DNA of 10,041 nucleotides, from the NCBI GenBank assembly GCA_025352585.1, contig JANXTD010000110.1, positions 1 to 10,041 on the forward strand, written 5' to 3'. Every line of letters starts with the position of its first letter. Position 1 is the stretch's first letter. The stretch is from Fimbriiglobus sp. (GTDB taxonomy: Bacteria; Planctomycetota; Planctomycetia; Gemmatales; Gemmataceae). Of this stretch, positions 1 through 7,974 are shown in pieces. Position numbers and translations under genes: made by a program. Below the pieces are notes generated by a model. It did no database searches. It had not been told where the DNA came from and saw only the letters and a program-made list of their open reading frames with translations.

Positions 1-1078
1 ACTGCCCGGCCTTGGTGCGGCTGACCAGGACCGCGCCGAGGTCGCCCAGCGCCCCCGCGGCGAGGTTCTTGCGGATGCTCTCGGTCGCGCCTTTGACCGT
101 GTGCAACTGGTTGGCCGCGTCGCGGTAGACCATGTACCACAGGTCCTCCGCCGGCGGCGGCGGGGGGTCGGTGAGGGCCGGCGTCGCGGTGCCGGTCGGC
201 GGCGGCGCGAACTGCCCCGACTGCGGCCCGCTGCCGCCCTGGATGCGCCAGCCGCCGCCCAGCAGGTCCTCCATGAACTCGCGGCACGACGCCGGCCGCT
301 GCGCCGGGTCCTGGTGCATCGCCCGGCGGATGGCCCAGTCGGTGCGGTCGGTCAGCTTGGCGTTGCGCGACTTCGGCGCGGGGAATTCGTTCTTCGTCTT
401 CCGCAGCCAGCAGTCGAGCGGGCTGGTCTTGTCGAAGGGAATTTCGCCGGTCACCATCGTGTACAGCGTGGCCCCCAGGCTGTACACGTCGCAGCGGGCG
501 TCGGCGTTCTTGGCGTTGCGGAACTGCTCCGGGGCCATGAAGTGCGGCGTGCCCAGCCCCCGGCCGGTCTTGGTCAGGTTCGCCTCGCCCTCGGTGTCCT
601 TGACCAGCCCCAGGTCGGTCAGCTTCGCGGTGAGGTCGCGCGTCAGCAGGATGTTGTCGGGCTTCACGTCGCGGTGGATCAGCCCCTGCTTGTGGGCGCG
701 GTGCAGCCCCTCGCAGACCTGGCCGATGATGCGCAGCCCCACCGCCTCGTCGAGCGCCCCGTCGCGCTCGATCATCGCCCCGAGCGACTCGCCGTCGACG
801 AACTCCATGACCAGAAACGGCGTGCCGGTGCCGCAGTAGTCGATCGCCTTGACGACGTTGGGGTGGTCGATCTGGCTGGCCGCCTTGAACTCCTGCTCGA
901 AGCGCTTCAACAGTAGCGGGTTGCGGGCGGTCTCGGGCGGGATGATCTTGATGGCGACGGTCTCGCCGGTGGTGCGGTTGCGGCCCTTGTAGACCGCGCC
1001 CATGCCGCCCTCGGCGATCTTGGCGATGAGGTCGTAGTTGCCGATCTGCCGGGTCATGCGGGGCGGTTCCGTGGGCAT
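1..1078 (-). CDS. Serine/threonine protein kinase, C-terminus cut by window edge
   Basis: A Hanks-type (PknB-like) kinase that phosphorylates Ser/Thr on unknown targets. The 359 visible residues show a glycine loop (EGGMGAVYKG, 23-32), the ATP-binding lysine K44 in VAIK, the catalytic loop HRDVKPDN (135-142), a metal-binding DLG (155-157) in place of the usual DFG, the activation-segment end APE (182-184) and DVYSLG (197-202). The kinase domain ends near residue 275. A Pro-rich linker (285-310) leads to a small domain starting LWYMVYRD (313-320), which resembles the tryptophan-tyrosine GYF_2-like modules often attached to planctomycete kinases; that match is from memory. No transmembrane segment is seen before the edge. 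I chose ATG at 1078 because GGAG sits 6 bases upstream; a second in-frame ATG at 1057 lacks a good ribosome site. The gene is divergent from the membrane-protein operon at 1440. Kinase identity is very secure; substrate and C-terminal length are unknown. Confidence 0.95.
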   Translation of the reverse strand, partial: MPTEPPRMTRQIGNYDLIAKIAEGGMGAVYKGRNRTTGETVAIKIIPPETARNPLLLKRFEQEFKAASQIDHPNVVKAIDYCGTGTPFLVMEFVDGESLGAMIERDGALDEAVGLRIIGQVCEGLHRAHKQGLIHRDVKPDNILLTRDLTAKLTDLGLVKDTEGEANLTKTGRGLGTPHFMAPEQFRNAKNADARCDVYSLGATLYTMVTGEIPFDKTSPLDCWLRKTKNEFPAPKSRNAKLTDRTDWAIRRAMHQDPAQRPASCREFMEDLLGGGWRIQGGSGPQSGQFAPPPTGTATPALTDPPPPPAEDLWYMVYRDAANQLHTVKGATESIRKNLAAGALGDLGAVLVSRTKAGQ

Positions 1079-1439
1079 TCCGAACTCCGGCCGCCGGCCC
1101 GCCGCCGCGGTGCCATTGGGGCTGTTGCAAAAGCGTCGGGCGGGCGGCGAGGGGCGTGAAATCTCGCCAGGGGGACGCTACCGAGGATATAGTTTACTCC
1201 GGGCCACCGCGAGCGGAATCCCGACGCGGCCGCCCGATTGTCGCCGGAAACCCCGCGGGGCGCGGGGCGGGGGCCGCAATCGGCCGGCCGTGCCGGTCGC
1301 GCCCGCGCAGAGTGCCAAAACCGCGCGAATTGCCGCGGTAAAGTTCTTGCGTCCGACGCCCCGCGCCCTCACAATCTCCAGACGCCACCCGCCCGGCCTC
1401 GACCCGCCCGGACTGCCACACGCGACAGGGACCGCCCAC
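1079..1439. other. Divergent intergenic region, no gene seen
   Basis: These 361 bases lie between the start of the kinase (minus strand) and the start of the first coiled-coil gene (plus strand), so promoters for both should be here. Reading frames through it have random-looking composition and no supported start. An A/T-rich island at 1186-1197 contains TATAGT (1188-1193), which looks like a -10 element, but no matching -35 lies 16-18 bases upstream on either strand. A GC-rich tract with runs of G occupies about 1255-1275. I cannot assign a promoter with confidence. Confidence 0.5.
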
Positions 1440-2780
1440 ATGGGGACGCTGGGGAAAATCCTGCTCTTCGTCAACTTCGCCGCGTTCGGCGGGCTGACCT
1501 ACTTCGCCACGCTGTCGTGGTCCGCGCGCCAGGCCGCCGCCGCCAGCGCGCTGAAGCACCAGCTCGTCATCACCGGGATGCCGGTCGCCGCGCCCGCCGG
1601 GGCGGAGGTCGATTCGGGCAGCGTCCCGCTGGGCACCCTGGTCTCGGGCTTCTTCCCGGTGGACGCCGTGCGGCCCAGCCTGCTCGAGGCCCACTTCGCC
1701 AACACCAGTAGCGAGGAGTTCGCCGGCACGCCGTTCCCGCGTACCCAGATGGACGCGATCGACACGGCCAAGAAGAAAGCCGACGCCAAACTCTCCGGGA
1801 TGGCCCCCGCCGAGCAGATCGCCCAACTCGCCGGCCGCTACACCGCCGACCCCGCCAGCACCCGCGTGGTGTTCACTCCCGGCTGGCTCGCCAACATGGC
1901 CGAGACCTACGCCGAGCGGGCGCTGATCCGCCGGCTCGCCGACCCGACCGTGTGGGAGCGGCAACCGGACAAGAAGGAAGCCAACGCCAAGACGCTGCTC
2001 GAGATGTTCGCCCGCCGCTTCGAGGCGCTCTCGAAGGTCGATGCCAAGCAGGCCGACGCGGAGGCGGCCGCGGTCAAGGAGGCGACCGACGCCGTGCGCA
2101 AGGCCAACGACGACGCCCGCCGCAAGTTCTCCGTCTACACCGCCCTGCTCGGCGCGGCCGAACCCGACGCGGACGCCGTGGCGACCGCCGGGCGCGACGC
2201 CGAGGCGGCCCTGAACAAGTTGAACGCCGAGTACGCCAAGCTCCAGGGCGTGTTGGCGACCGTCGGCACGACTGCCAGCCGCGACGAGGGCGATCGCCGC
2301 AAGCGCATCGCCCACGTCCTGATGAACCTCGCCGACAACGCCGGCTGGCAGACCCGCGTCGCCCTGACGGTTGGCCTGCGGACTTACCTGGCGGCCCTGT
2401 CGGACCAGGCCAACCGCTTCCAGAAGATGGCCGGCTCCGCGGAGCAGCAGATCATCCTCGACCAGGCCCGCTTCGCCGACGAGTACGAACTGCTCAAGTC
2501 CCTGGCCGTCGGCCAGTCGCTGCTGCTGAAGTCGCAAGTCGGCGTGCGGATCGACTTGCAGGGGCAGCGGGCCAAGGACGAGGAGGCGGTGACGCAGCGC
2601 CGGCTGCTGGCCGAGGACCGCCGAACGACCTTCGCCGCCGTGCAAGAGCGGGTCGCCGCCCAACTCGCCGCCCAGGCCGAGACCGAGCGCCGGCTCTTCG
2701 AGGTCCAGAAGGCCGTCGGCGACACGCTCCGCAAGAACTCCGCACTGGAAGCCGACCTAACCGCCGCCGAGAACAAGTAG
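1440..2780 (+). CDS. Membrane-anchored coiled-coil protein, unknown function (first of five)
   Basis: A 446-residue protein of unknown function. The N-terminus MGTLGKILLFVNF begins one predicted membrane helix (about residues 5-24), so the rest is probably outside the cytoplasmic membrane. Residues 25-100 are less charged and Pro/Gly-containing. Residues 105-135, 178-232, 245-272 and especially 325-446 are rich in Ala, Glu, Lys, Arg and Gln in patterns typical of long helices or coiled coils. No catalytic motif is visible. The start ATG at 1440 is preceded by AGGGA about 8 bases upstream and matches the N-terminal pattern of the next two genes; the open frame continues upstream but without protein-like composition. 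It ends 38 bases before the next gene and is probably the first gene of the operon. The shared anchor (G5-K6, then L8 and F10) with the genes at 2819 and 3681 suggests a common family or complex. That it is a real gene is secure; its role is not known. Confidence 0.88.
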   Translation: MGTLGKILLFVNFAAFGGLTYFATLSWSARQAAAASALKHQLVITGMPVAAPAGAEVDSGSVPLGTLVSGFFPVDAVRPSLLEAHFANTSSEEFAGTPFPRTQMDAIDTAKKKADAKLSGMAPAEQIAQLAGRYTADPASTRVVFTPGWLANMAETYAERALIRRLADPTVWERQPDKKEANAKTLLEMFARRFEALSKVDAKQADAEAAAVKEATDAVRKANDDARRKFSVYTALLGAAEPDADAVATAGRDAEAALNKLNAEYAKLQGVLATVGTTASRDEGDRRKRIAHVLMNLADNAGWQTRVALTVGLRTYLAALSDQANRFQKMAGSAEQQIILDQARFADEYELLKSLAVGQSLLLKSQVGVRIDLQGQRAKDEEAVTQRRLLAEDRRTTFAAVQERVAAQLAAQAETERRLFEVQKAVGDTLRKNSALEADLTAAENK

Positions 2781-2818
2781 CCCGGCCCGAGACCCCCCCG
2801 ATTGCAGGGCGACGCACC

Positions 2819-3610
2819 ATGACGACGATCGGCAAACTGCTCGTGTTCGTGAACCTCGTCGCCAGCGTCGGCCTGATGGCGTGGGCGCTGTCGCTGTTCA
2901 CCAACCGCATCGACTGGCTCGACACGACGGCCGCCGACGTCAAGGTCGAGGGCCAAATCTCGCTGCTCAAGAAGGAGATCGACCGCCTCAAGAAGGCGAT
3001 CGGCGAGACGCAGGCGGGCTACTCGGGCAAGAAGTACGCCCTGGGCGTGAGCGAGGAGCGGCTCGACCAGCGTGACCGCGTGTTCAAGGCCCGGCTCGGC
3101 CAGGCCCGTAACGGCCGCTTCAAGGTCCAGATCGCCGAGGACAAGGGCGCGTTCGGCGAGGGCGTCATCTACGACATCACCCGCGAGGGGGCCGACATCC
3201 TGGGGCCGGACAACAAGCCGCTGCGGGGCCTCAAGACGCTCCAGGACGAGTTCGCCGCCGAGGTCCGCACCATCGAAATCCTCCAGGTCGGCGAGGGGGT
3301 GCTGAGCGAAGACCCGCAGTGGAAGGCGATCCGGGGCGGCACGACGACCCTGGCCCAGGTCGGCGAGTTGACGCCCAAGCTCGGCATCGCCGACCTGCGC
3401 CGCCTGCACGTCGTCCTGTCGGACCTGATCACCCGCGACGAGGTGGCCATCGGCCGGCAGAAGCGGGTCGAGAAGAACCTGACCGACGAGGCGGCCTACC
3501 TCGGCGACAAGCGCGTCAATTGGGTCGCCGAGTTGCAGTCGCTCCAGCGCCGCGAGCGGCAACTAACGGGCCGCTTGCAAAGTGTGAGCGGCAAGGCCCC
3601 CGGACTTTAA
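2819..3610 (+). CDS. Membrane-anchored protein with paralogous N-terminal anchor, unknown function
   Basis: A 263-residue protein of unknown function. It begins MTTIGKLLVFVNLVASVG, a single membrane helix spanning about residues 5-27, followed by the short motif NRIDW (29-33). Residues 45-65 (LLKKEIDRLKKAI) and 230-256 look like coiled coils. The centre (about 95-160) has alternating hydrophobic residues that could be a beta domain, with GEGVIYDITREG at 113-124. No catalytic motif is seen. ATG at 2819 is chosen because it places the GK-x-L-x-F anchor at the same distance from the start as in the flanking genes; the ribosome site is weak (AGGG about 9 bases upstream). It lies 38 bases after the preceding stop and 70 bases before the next gene, consistent with one transcript. 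It is probably a partner of its two neighbours in a membrane assembly, which is inference from shared anchor and position. Confidence 0.88.
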   Translation: MTTIGKLLVFVNLVASVGLMAWALSLFTNRIDWLDTTAADVKVEGQISLLKKEIDRLKKAIGETQAGYSGKKYALGVSEERLDQRDRVFKARLGQARNGRFKVQIAEDKGAFGEGVIYDITREGADILGPDNKPLRGLKTLQDEFAAEVRTIEILQVGEGVLSEDPQWKAIRGGTTTLAQVGELTPKLGIADLRRLHVVLSDLITRDEVAIGRQKRVEKNLTDEAAYLGDKRVNWVAELQSLQRRERQLTGRLQSVSGKAPGL

Positions 3611-3680
3611 GTTGGTGTGACGGCCGCGAGTGTGACCCCCTTGACCCGACCGGGCGACCGGTGCCCGACGGAGGACAGCG

Positions 3681-4559
3681 ATGACCGCTATTGGCAAGAT
3701 GCTGGTGTTCCTGGTGCTGCTGCTGAGCCTCGTCTGGAACGCCCTGGTGATCAACGGCTTCGCCGCGCGCACCAACTGGCAGCGCGAGGCGAAGCGCTAC
3801 CAGGCCGAGGCGGTCCTGGCGGCCGAAGCGGCCAACAAGATGAAGGGGCTGCGCGACGCCGAGGCCGAGTCGGCCGACGACGCCAAGCGGGCCTTGCAGC
3901 AGGAGCGCGACCGCTACTACACGCAAGTCGCGCAACTCGTCGAGGTGCGCGACAAGTTGAGCAAGAACTACAACGACGCCTTCTCCGACAAGCAGAAGCA
4001 GGCGGCGACCGCGGCGCAGCTGGAGGCGATGATCGACAAGCTCTCCGGGCAGGTCAAGACGATCGACGACGACCTCAAGAAGCGCGAGGAGCAGGCCAAC
4101 CAGTCGGAGGTGACCAAGAACAAGGCGCTGGCCGCGCTGACGCAGGCCGAACTCGACCGCGACCGTTACAAGGCCGCCGCCGAGACCAACCGCCTGCTGG
4201 CCCAGAAGTACCAGGAGGAGGCCGCCGAGTTGAATCGCAGTCGGGCCGGCGGCGGGGGCATCCCCCTCGTGCGGCCGCCGGTCGCGCCCGAGCGCTTCCG
4301 CGGCACCGTGACGCTAGTCGAGAAGGACAAGGGCGTCGTCTACGTGCAGTTCACCCCCGGCCTCGACGCCGGACTGAAGCAGGGGACGGTCTTGCGCATC
4401 GACCGCCTGACGCCGGCCGGCCGGTACCTCGGCCTGGTGACCGTCACGCTCGTCGAGGTAAAGGCGGGCGTCGGCACGTTCGAGCCGGCCGTCAAGGGGG
4501 CGGTGCCGACCCCCGACAGCCTGCCGCGGGCCGGCGACCAAGTCTCGGTGAACAACTGA
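3681..4559 (+). CDS. Membrane-anchored coiled-coil protein with C-terminal beta domain
   Basis: A 292-residue protein of unknown function in three parts. Residues 1-27 (MTAIGKMLVFLVLLLSLVWN at the start) form a membrane anchor, followed by ARTNW (29-33), which aligns with NRIDW of the previous gene. Residues 34-187 are a long, highly charged helix that should form a coiled coil. A Gly/Pro linker (188-204) leads to a compact C-terminal domain (205-292). Its pattern is FRGTVTLVEKDKGVVYV, then DAGLKQGTVLRIDR, YLGLVTVTLVEV and AGDQVSV. The layout resembles small beta-barrel domains such as the C-terminal part of FlgT, but I cannot confirm homology. The start is clear: GGAGG at 3670-3674 lies 6 bases before ATG, the strongest ribosome site in the operon. 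The next gene starts 44 bases downstream. The overall shape (anchor, rod, globular tip) suggests a spacer or scaffold projecting from the membrane; this is inference. Confidence 0.9.
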   Translation: MTAIGKMLVFLVLLLSLVWNALVINGFAARTNWQREAKRYQAEAVLAAEAANKMKGLRDAEAESADDAKRALQQERDRYYTQVAQLVEVRDKLSKNYNDAFSDKQKQAATAAQLEAMIDKLSGQVKTIDDDLKKREEQANQSEVTKNKALAALTQAELDRDRYKAAAETNRLLAQKYQEEAAELNRSRAGGGGIPLVRPPVAPERFRGTVTLVEKDKGVVYVQFTPGLDAGLKQGTVLRIDRLTPAGRYLGLVTVTLVEVKAGVGTFEPAVKGAVPTPDSLPRAGDQVSVNN

Positions 4560-4603
4560 CCCGGCCCCGCGATTCGTCCCCCCCGACTGACCCGAGGCGT
4601 GTC

Positions 4604-4900
4604 ATGGCGAAGAAGAAAAAGAAGGCCGACGAGAAGCCCAAGAAGAAGGCCCGCGCCGCCGAACTCGACGACGACGACTTCGAGGACGACGACCGCGACG
4701 ACGACTTCGCCCCCCCGCCGCGCAAGCCGTCGCGCAACGACGCCTACACCGGGATGCTGCTCATCAGCCTGGTCTGCCTGATCGCGGCGACGGTCCTGCT
4801 GCTGCTCGACTCGAACGACATGACGGCGTCGCCGCTGGCGAACCCGGACGCGAAAGTCCCCGCCCTGGCGACGCCCGCCGCCGCGCCGGCCGCCCTTTAA
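4604..4900 (+). CDS. Small single-pass membrane protein with Lys-rich then Asp-rich N-terminus
   Basis: A 98-residue protein of unknown function. The N-terminus is extremely charged: a basic block at residues 3-17 (KKKKKADEKPKKKAR) followed directly by an acidic block at 20-34 made mostly of Asp. Residues 44-52 read RNDAYTGML and open a membrane helix that ends near residue 69. The short tail (70-98) is Ala/Pro-rich. The basic head suggests that the N-terminus faces the cytoplasm and could bind nucleic acid, acidic lipid or protein, but nothing specific is visible. ATG at 4604 follows GAGG with about 6 bases spacing. It lies 44 bases after the preceding gene and 12 bases before the next, whose membrane segment is clearly related. 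The charged codons could be viewed as low-complexity noise, but operon position, ribosome site and the paralogous helix make a real gene likely. Confidence 0.82.
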   Translation: MAKKKKKADEKPKKKARAAELDDDDFEDDDRDDDFAPPPRKPSRNDAYTGMLLISLVCLIAATVLLLLDSNDMTASPLANPDAKVPALATPAAAPAAL

Positions 4901-4912
4901 CGGAGAGTCCCG

Positions 4913-5344
4913 ATGGCCCGCCAACGCCTGATCGACGCGCCGCCGCGGAACGACGTGTACGTCGGGATGCTCGGCCTGACCGCGCTGGCGATGCTCGCCG
5001 GGGTCGTGGTGCTGCTCTTGGAGTTCGGCGGCGACTACGACTTCGAGCAGGCCCCCAAGCCCGGCGCGGCGACGAGTCTGCCGAAGGACTACTCGCGGCC
5101 GACGCCGAAGTCCGACGGCAGCGCCCCCGCCCCCACGCCGGCCCCGCTGACGAAGGCCACCCCGCCGGCCGTCGCGCTCCCCGTGCCGGCCGAGGTGCCC
5201 CCACCGGCCGCCGTGGCGACGGTGCCGCCGGTGGTCGCGCCGCCGGCCGCCGCCCCGCAACCGGCCGTGGTGCCGGAGGCCGTGGTACCGGCGTCGGCCC
5301 CGGCCCTCGTCCGCCCCGGCTTCACGCCGCGCATGCCGCGCTAA
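4913..5344 (+). CDS. Small single-pass membrane protein with Pro/Ala-rich tail
   Basis: A 143-residue protein of unknown function and last gene of the probable operon. A short N-terminus is followed by RNDVYVGML (12-20), which opens a membrane helix ending near residue 37 (VVVLLLEF). The motif and the helix match the preceding 98-residue protein (RNDxYxGML, then VLLLL or VVLLL and an acidic residue), so the two are probably diverged tandem duplicates. Residues 40-60 are mixed, and 61-135 are a low-complexity Pro/Ala/Val tail with no predicted fold, possibly a wall-spanning or flexible linker outside the membrane. ATG at 4913 follows GGAGAG about 6 bases upstream. The 12-base gap to the previous stop indicates co-translation or at least co-transcription. 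A strong hairpin lies 52 bases after the stop. The tail could tolerate many changes, so the exact C-terminus says little about function. Confidence 0.85.
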   Translation: MARQRLIDAPPRNDVYVGMLGLTALAMLAGVVVLLLEFGGDYDFEQAPKPGAATSLPKDYSRPTPKSDGSAPAPTPAPLTKATPPAVALPVPAEVPPPAAVATVPPVVAPPAAAPQPAVVPEAVVPASAPALVRPGFTPRMPR

Positions 5345-5395
5345 CGACATTTCAGCTCCCGGCGTCCCGTGCCCGTTAGCGGCGTCACCGTGGCT

Positions 5396-5432
5396 CTGCC
5401 GCAGGCGACTCTTGGCGAGCCGCCTGCGGCAG
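5396..5432. terminator. Strong hairpin between convergent transcription units
   Basis: Bases 5396-5411 and 5417-5432 pair as a 16-base stem with a single A/C mismatch around the loop TTGGC. It sits 51 bases past the stop at 5344 of the plus-strand operon and about 124 bases past the argF stop on the minus strand, so it could end transcription from both sides. Neither side has a run of T after the stem, so it is not a textbook intrinsic terminator. It may instead be a dispersed palindromic repeat or an mRNA-end stabiliser. Confidence 0.45.
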
Positions 5433-5555
5433 CGGGCGGGTTCCGGTCGGGCCTCGCCAACCCCATGTACCCTGGCGGGAATAGCAACTGCGTAAGTCCT
5501 CGACCGAATTCCAGTTTGGTTTTCTCCGCGTCTCCGCGGCGAAATTCCGAGTCGC

Positions 5556-7725
<2,170 letters not shown>

Positions 7726-7735
7726 CGCGGCAACT

Positions 7736-7763
7736 CGGGTGTCGGGTGTCGGGTTCGGGGTGT
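7736..7763. repeat. Four tandem 7-base units just upstream of argD
   Basis: Plus-strand units are CGGGTGT (7736-7742), CGGGTGT (7743-7749), CGGGTTC (7750-7756) and GGGGTGT (7757-7763). The array lies 10 bases upstream of the argD start and would be in its leader RNA as C-rich sequence. It may be a small slippage-derived repeat. No function is evident. Confidence 0.6.
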
Positions 7764-7828
7764 CGCAGAAGCTTCAACAGTGAGTCGGGGCGGTTCGTCA
7801 CATCCGCGTCGCGGGCCGGCTTGTCTTC

Positions 7829-7930
7829 TCTTCTGTAGCTGGCCTCTGTGAGGCCGGACACGTTTCCTGCATGACACAGCCCCCCGGTGTGGGGAGCGGG
7901 TCCGGCCTCACAGAGGCCAGCTACAGAAGA
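7829..7930. repeat. Perfect 31-base inverted repeat in the argB-argD gap
   Basis: Bases 7829-7859 and 7900-7930 are perfect reverse complements, separated by 40 bases. Each arm also contains its own small hairpin: GGCCTC, loop TGT, GAGGCC. The pairing stops cleanly at both ends of the arms. The element could form one long hairpin in RNA, or two small ones, between argB and argD. It resembles paired REP-type elements that are scattered in intergenic DNA. No transposase or target-site duplication is seen here. Confidence 0.9.
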
Positions 7931-7974
7931 CCGGCCTAGGGCCGGAAGAACCGGCCTCGCGGCCAGCTACGGAA
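7931..7974. repeat. Degenerate third palindromic unit overlapping the argB end
   Basis: A 15-base palindrome (CCGGCC, TAG, GGCCGG; 7931-7945) is followed at 7951-7974 by a shortened copy of the right arm of the neighbouring inverted repeat. Both read CCGGCCTC, then a few variable bases, then GGCCAGCTAC and GGAA or AGAA. The argB stop codon (TAG, 7967-7969 on the minus strand) lies inside this unit, so the repeat sets the end of the ArgB protein. Confidence 0.7.

Noticed and set aside
1100..1132. A possible sigma54 site around TTGGGGCTGTTGCAA
   Set aside because: The GG and GC pairs are not spaced by ten bases as needed for a -24/-12 promoter.
1188..1193. TATAGT as a -10 element for the operon or the kinase
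   Set aside because: No acceptable -35 is found at 16-18 bases on either strand and there is no TG extension, so it was only mentioned in the intergenic entry.
1038..1439. Upstream extension of the first coiled-coil gene to 1038
   Set aside because: The extension is Arg/Pro/Gly-rich without protein-like composition, overlaps the kinase start, and would bury the conserved anchor M-x-x-x-G-K at residue 135.
1194..2663. A 489-residue open frame on the minus strand opposite the first coiled-coil gene
   Set aside because: It is very rich in Gly, Arg, Leu and Val with no motif, and it mirrors the codon pattern of the plus-strand gene. Such long antisense frames are expected at this G+C content.
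7829..7974. A CRISPR array or an insertion sequence in the argB-argD gap
   Set aside because: There are only two to three units, in opposite orientations, without regular spacers, and no transposase is present.
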